Assembly (NCBI GenBank): GCA_029934695.1
Contig: JAOZLU010000336.1
Span: forward strand, 1-7,591
DNA: 7,591 bases
From: Desulfobacterales bacterium
GTDB lineage: Bacteria; Desulfobacterota; Desulfobacteria; Desulfobacterales; 4be13
Direction: 5' to 3'
The notes under the pieces are model-generated. The model ran no database searches. It worked only from the letters and a program-made list of their open reading frames with translations, and had not been told where the DNA came from. Shown here one piece after another: positions 6,546 through 7,591 of the stretch (positions are counted from its first letter, which is position 1; every line of letters starts with the position of its first letter). The position numbers were made by a program, and so were the translations under genes.

Positions 6546-6965
6546 ACTTTTTTTTTATACTTCAGAAAGCACCATTTGAAACCGTTTTCTGCACTGCTAA
6601 GAAAGATGCATGAGCTAGGTGACGCTGAAGTCTTTGTTCACAAGCTTTTGCAGTTGTGACACCTGACAGAGCATCTTTCAGGATCATCCTTTTTCTTAAA
6701 CTGTGGGGTTCAATATAATTATCGGGCTTTTACCCTGTTTCATATTTTTCCGTATCCTGAACATCATCAGAGTCTCAAAGCCGGCCCCGAAAAATTCAGC
6801 GTCTTCTGCTGATATGGCTCCGATTTCAGACAGTTGCCTCAGCCTGCCGAATGTGGAAGGCTCGCTGATCCTGTTTTTTATGGCAAATATCCGCATACCA
6901 TTATAATATGCACGGAATCGGATTTTTTGAGATCAGTTCCATTTTTATGTTCCCTGCTTTTTCCT

Positions 6966-6976
6966 GTGACATAAGT
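6966..6976. repeat. Direct repeat copy 1: presumed target-site duplication
   Basis: GTGACATAAGT, identical to 7148-7158. On the minus strand both copies read ACTTATGTCAC and encode the same Thr-Tyr-Val-Thr of the broken gene. Removing the 171 bp between them plus one copy (182 bp in all) gives an uninterrupted codon series, ...LRTYVTGKSREHKNGTDLKK. Confidence 0.8.
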
Positions 6977-7147
6977 ACCCGGCCAAAAGTTTCCCGGGAT
7001 TTTTTCCTGGGAAAACAGCTTTCATAAACCGCGGATGAACACGGATGAACGCGGATGAGTCCGCGGCAGACAGGCCGTCCGCGTTCATCCGCGGCTCACA
7101 ACGGGAAAGTTGTTCCTCATATGCAGATACCTGAAAACATATGGCCA
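6977..7147. mobile_element. 171-bp MITE-like insertion carrying GCGGATGAAC repeats
   Basis: This segment interrupts the DUF294 pseudogene and is flanked by exact 11-bp direct repeats. Its ends are imperfect inverted repeats, GGCCAAAAGTTTCCCGG (6981-6997) and, in reverse complement at 7130-7146, GGCCATATGTTTTCAGG, matching 13 of 17. Inside are a 9-bp hairpin TTTCCCGGG / CCTGGGAAA (6990-6998 / 7006-7014, one G-T pair) and three 10-bp direct copies of GCGGATGAAC type at 7031-7060. A 20-bp inverted pair (7029-7048 / 7075-7094, 17/20) is also present. No transposase is encoded. A 69-codon frame across it (6945-7154) is a translation of the repeat, not a gene. Confidence 0.75.
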
Positions 7148-7158
7148 GTGACATAAGT
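7148..7158. repeat. Direct repeat copy 2: presumed target-site duplication
   Basis: Exact partner of 6966-6976, abutting the other end of the 171-bp insertion. An 11-bp duplication is longer than the 2-3 bp or 8-9 bp typical of many MITE/IS families and could help identify the enzyme that mobilised the element. Confidence 0.8.
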
Positions 7159-7398
7159 TCTCAGGAAGCTGATGGGGAGTTTGTGCTGAAAATCATCTTT
7201 GACCATCTTATGCTGCGCGGTCAGGAGGCCTGAAAAATTTCATTCCGGAATTTTTCAGCCAGGGACATATTGTCCCATATCTGCTGAAAAGAATACTTTT
7301 TGTTAAAAAGACTTGTCAGAAATGAAAAAAATGCCTATTATTACCGGAAGTCTGACAACTGGAAGAGACACAGCTAAAAATGAAATATCTTCCGAACT

Positions 7399-7424
7399 GT
7401 CATCCCCGCGAAAGCGAAAATCCA
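7399..7424. repeat. Degenerate REP-like sequence
   Basis: GTCATCCCCGCGAAAGCG followed by AAAATCCA resembles the widespread proteobacterial intergenic repeat, which normally forms ATCCCCGC-GAAA-GCGGGGAT. Here only CGC-GAAA-GCG (7407-7416) still pairs; the right arm has AAA where GGG is expected. It lies in the 258-nt spacer 7320-7577, in which I see no gene. Confidence 0.5.
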
Positions 7425-7445
7425 CTGTTGCATAATCAGTGACTT

Positions 7446-7454
7446 TGATATAAT
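7446..7454 (+). promoter_or_regulatory. Extended -10 promoter candidate for the right-edge gene
   Basis: TGATATAAT matches the extended -10 consensus TGnTATAAT. No good -35 is seen upstream (TTGCAT at 7428-7433 is a poor match at 15 nt). Transcription from about 7461 would give a 5' leader of about 117 nt before ATG 7578. Confidence 0.35.
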
Positions 7455-7577
7455 ATTGAAATTTTATTTCCAGAATATTTCTGCTTCTGTTTTCTGTTGC
7501 CCGTCTCTGTGAAAACAGGATGAAAGAATTATTAAATAAAGAAAGTGGTTTTTAATTCAAATATTTTGAGGCAAACT

Positions 7578-7591
7578 ATGAACATCCCTGA
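7578..7591 (+). CDS. Start of an unidentified gene, cut by the window edge
   Basis: ATG at 7578 begins Met-Asn-Ile-Pro and runs off the window. GAGG lies 6 nt upstream (7568-7571), a reasonable ribosome site, and a promoter candidate lies at 7446-7454. Only four full codons are visible, so the product cannot be identified. It would be divergent from the synthetase operon and the pseudogene. Confidence 0.4.

Larger units (their letters stand above)
6562..7319 (-). pseudogene. Decayed DUF294/CBS nucleotidyltransferase-type gene (C-terminal part)
   Basis: Stitched minus-strand frames rebuild a DUF294 C-terminal domain. From 7319 the frame gives LTSLFNKKYSFQQ, IWDNMSLAEKFRNEIFQ, then a 1-nt loss at about 7228. 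Next come LLTAQHKMVKDDFQHK and LPISFLRTYVTG, interrupted by an insertion at 6977-7147. The frame resumes with KSREHKNGTDLKKSDSVHI, then a 1-nt loss at about 6902. It continues NGMRIFAIKNRISEPS, TFGRLRQLSEIGAISAEDAE, FFGAGFETLMMFRIRKNMKQ and GKSP, then a 1-nt loss in the C-run at 6724-6726. It ends DNYIEPHSLRKRMILKDAL...GAF at a TGA (6562-6564). Family hallmarks are LPISF, DLK, MRIFAI, TFGRL, FRIR, PDNYIEP and LKDAL. The N-terminal CBS and nucleotidyltransferase parts are absent; faint traces (GIFFIS near 7336) may continue to about 7355. Intact relatives often neighbour acetate-type symporters and acyl-CoA synthetases, which fits this location. The gene is non-functional as read. Confidence 0.85.

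Noticed and set aside
6601..6679. A 79-nt nested inverted repeat (GAAAGATGC / GCATCTTTC with an inner TCACAAGC hairpin), first considered as a structured RNA or attachment site
   Set aside because: The sequence is accounted for by the shifted frame of the DUF294 pseudogene (RKRMILKDALSGV...), and it matches no RNA family or attC pattern I know.
6945..7154. A 69-codon minus-strand open frame
   Set aside because: It reads through the GCGGATGAAC repeat element (peptide PRMNADG...FIRVHPRFM), a typical spurious product of that repeat.
7141..7233. A short plus-strand frame, MASDISSQEADGEFV..., that looked gene-like
   Set aside because: It is antisense to the DUF294 remnant, has no ribosome site and stops after 30 codons.
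7227..7260. Hairpin GGCCTGAAAAATT / AATTTTTCAGCC as a terminator
   Set aside because: It lies within the pseudogene reading frame (EKFRNEIFQ) with no gene ending there; possible coincidence.

Overview
The window looks like a chromosomal segment of a mesophilic Gram-negative bacterium with mid-range GC. A sulfate-reducing Desulfobacterota member is my best guess, from the gene content (a medium-chain acyl-CoA synthetase with a sodium symporter, an AAA+ ATPase/nuclease-like protein) and from the very repeat-rich spacers. That placement is an inference; nothing in the window is a taxonomic marker.

Layout. Positions 1-224 hold a tandem array of 67-74 bp units, each junction forming a perfect 10-bp hairpin. 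Positions 269-423 form a small palindromic, MITE-like unit bounded by 25-bp inverted repeats. Positions 519-2315 (minus) encode a 598-residue archaeal-type AAA+ ATPase with a C-terminal PD-(D/E)XK-like domain. Positions 2451-6172 (minus) are a three-gene unit, transcribed in the order acyl-CoA synthetase (4529-6172), two-helix membrane small subunit (4193-4453), sodium:solute symporter (2451-4043). It ends in a hairpin at 2403-2434. A minus-strand promoter (TTGACA at 6540-6545) and an 18-bp near-palindromic TetR-like operator (6480-6497) lie upstream of a leader of about 340 nt.

Positions 6562-7319 (minus) are not empty. They hold a decayed gene for the C-terminal domain of a CBS/DUF294 nucleotidyltransferase-type protein. 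It is readable only after three 1-nt frameshifts are corrected and a 182-bp insertion (171 bp plus one 11-bp duplication) is removed. The insertion carries imperfect terminal inverted repeats, internal GCGGATGAAC-type repeats and exact 11-bp flanking direct repeats. Deleting it together with one repeat copy restores the reading frame exactly. This is the most informative observation here: it catches a small palindromic repeat element with a datable insertion site. Positions 7320-7577 are a spacer with a degenerate REP-like sequence and an extended -10 promoter, leading to the first codons of a plus-strand gene at 7578.

Working together. The symporter and its small partner would import a carboxylate with sodium, and the synthetase would activate it to its CoA thioester using ATP. 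In other bacteria, DUF294/CBS proteins commonly sit beside acetate-type symporters and acyl-CoA synthetases. The pseudogene immediately upstream, on the same strand, therefore suggests that this locus has lost its regulatory or accessory member.
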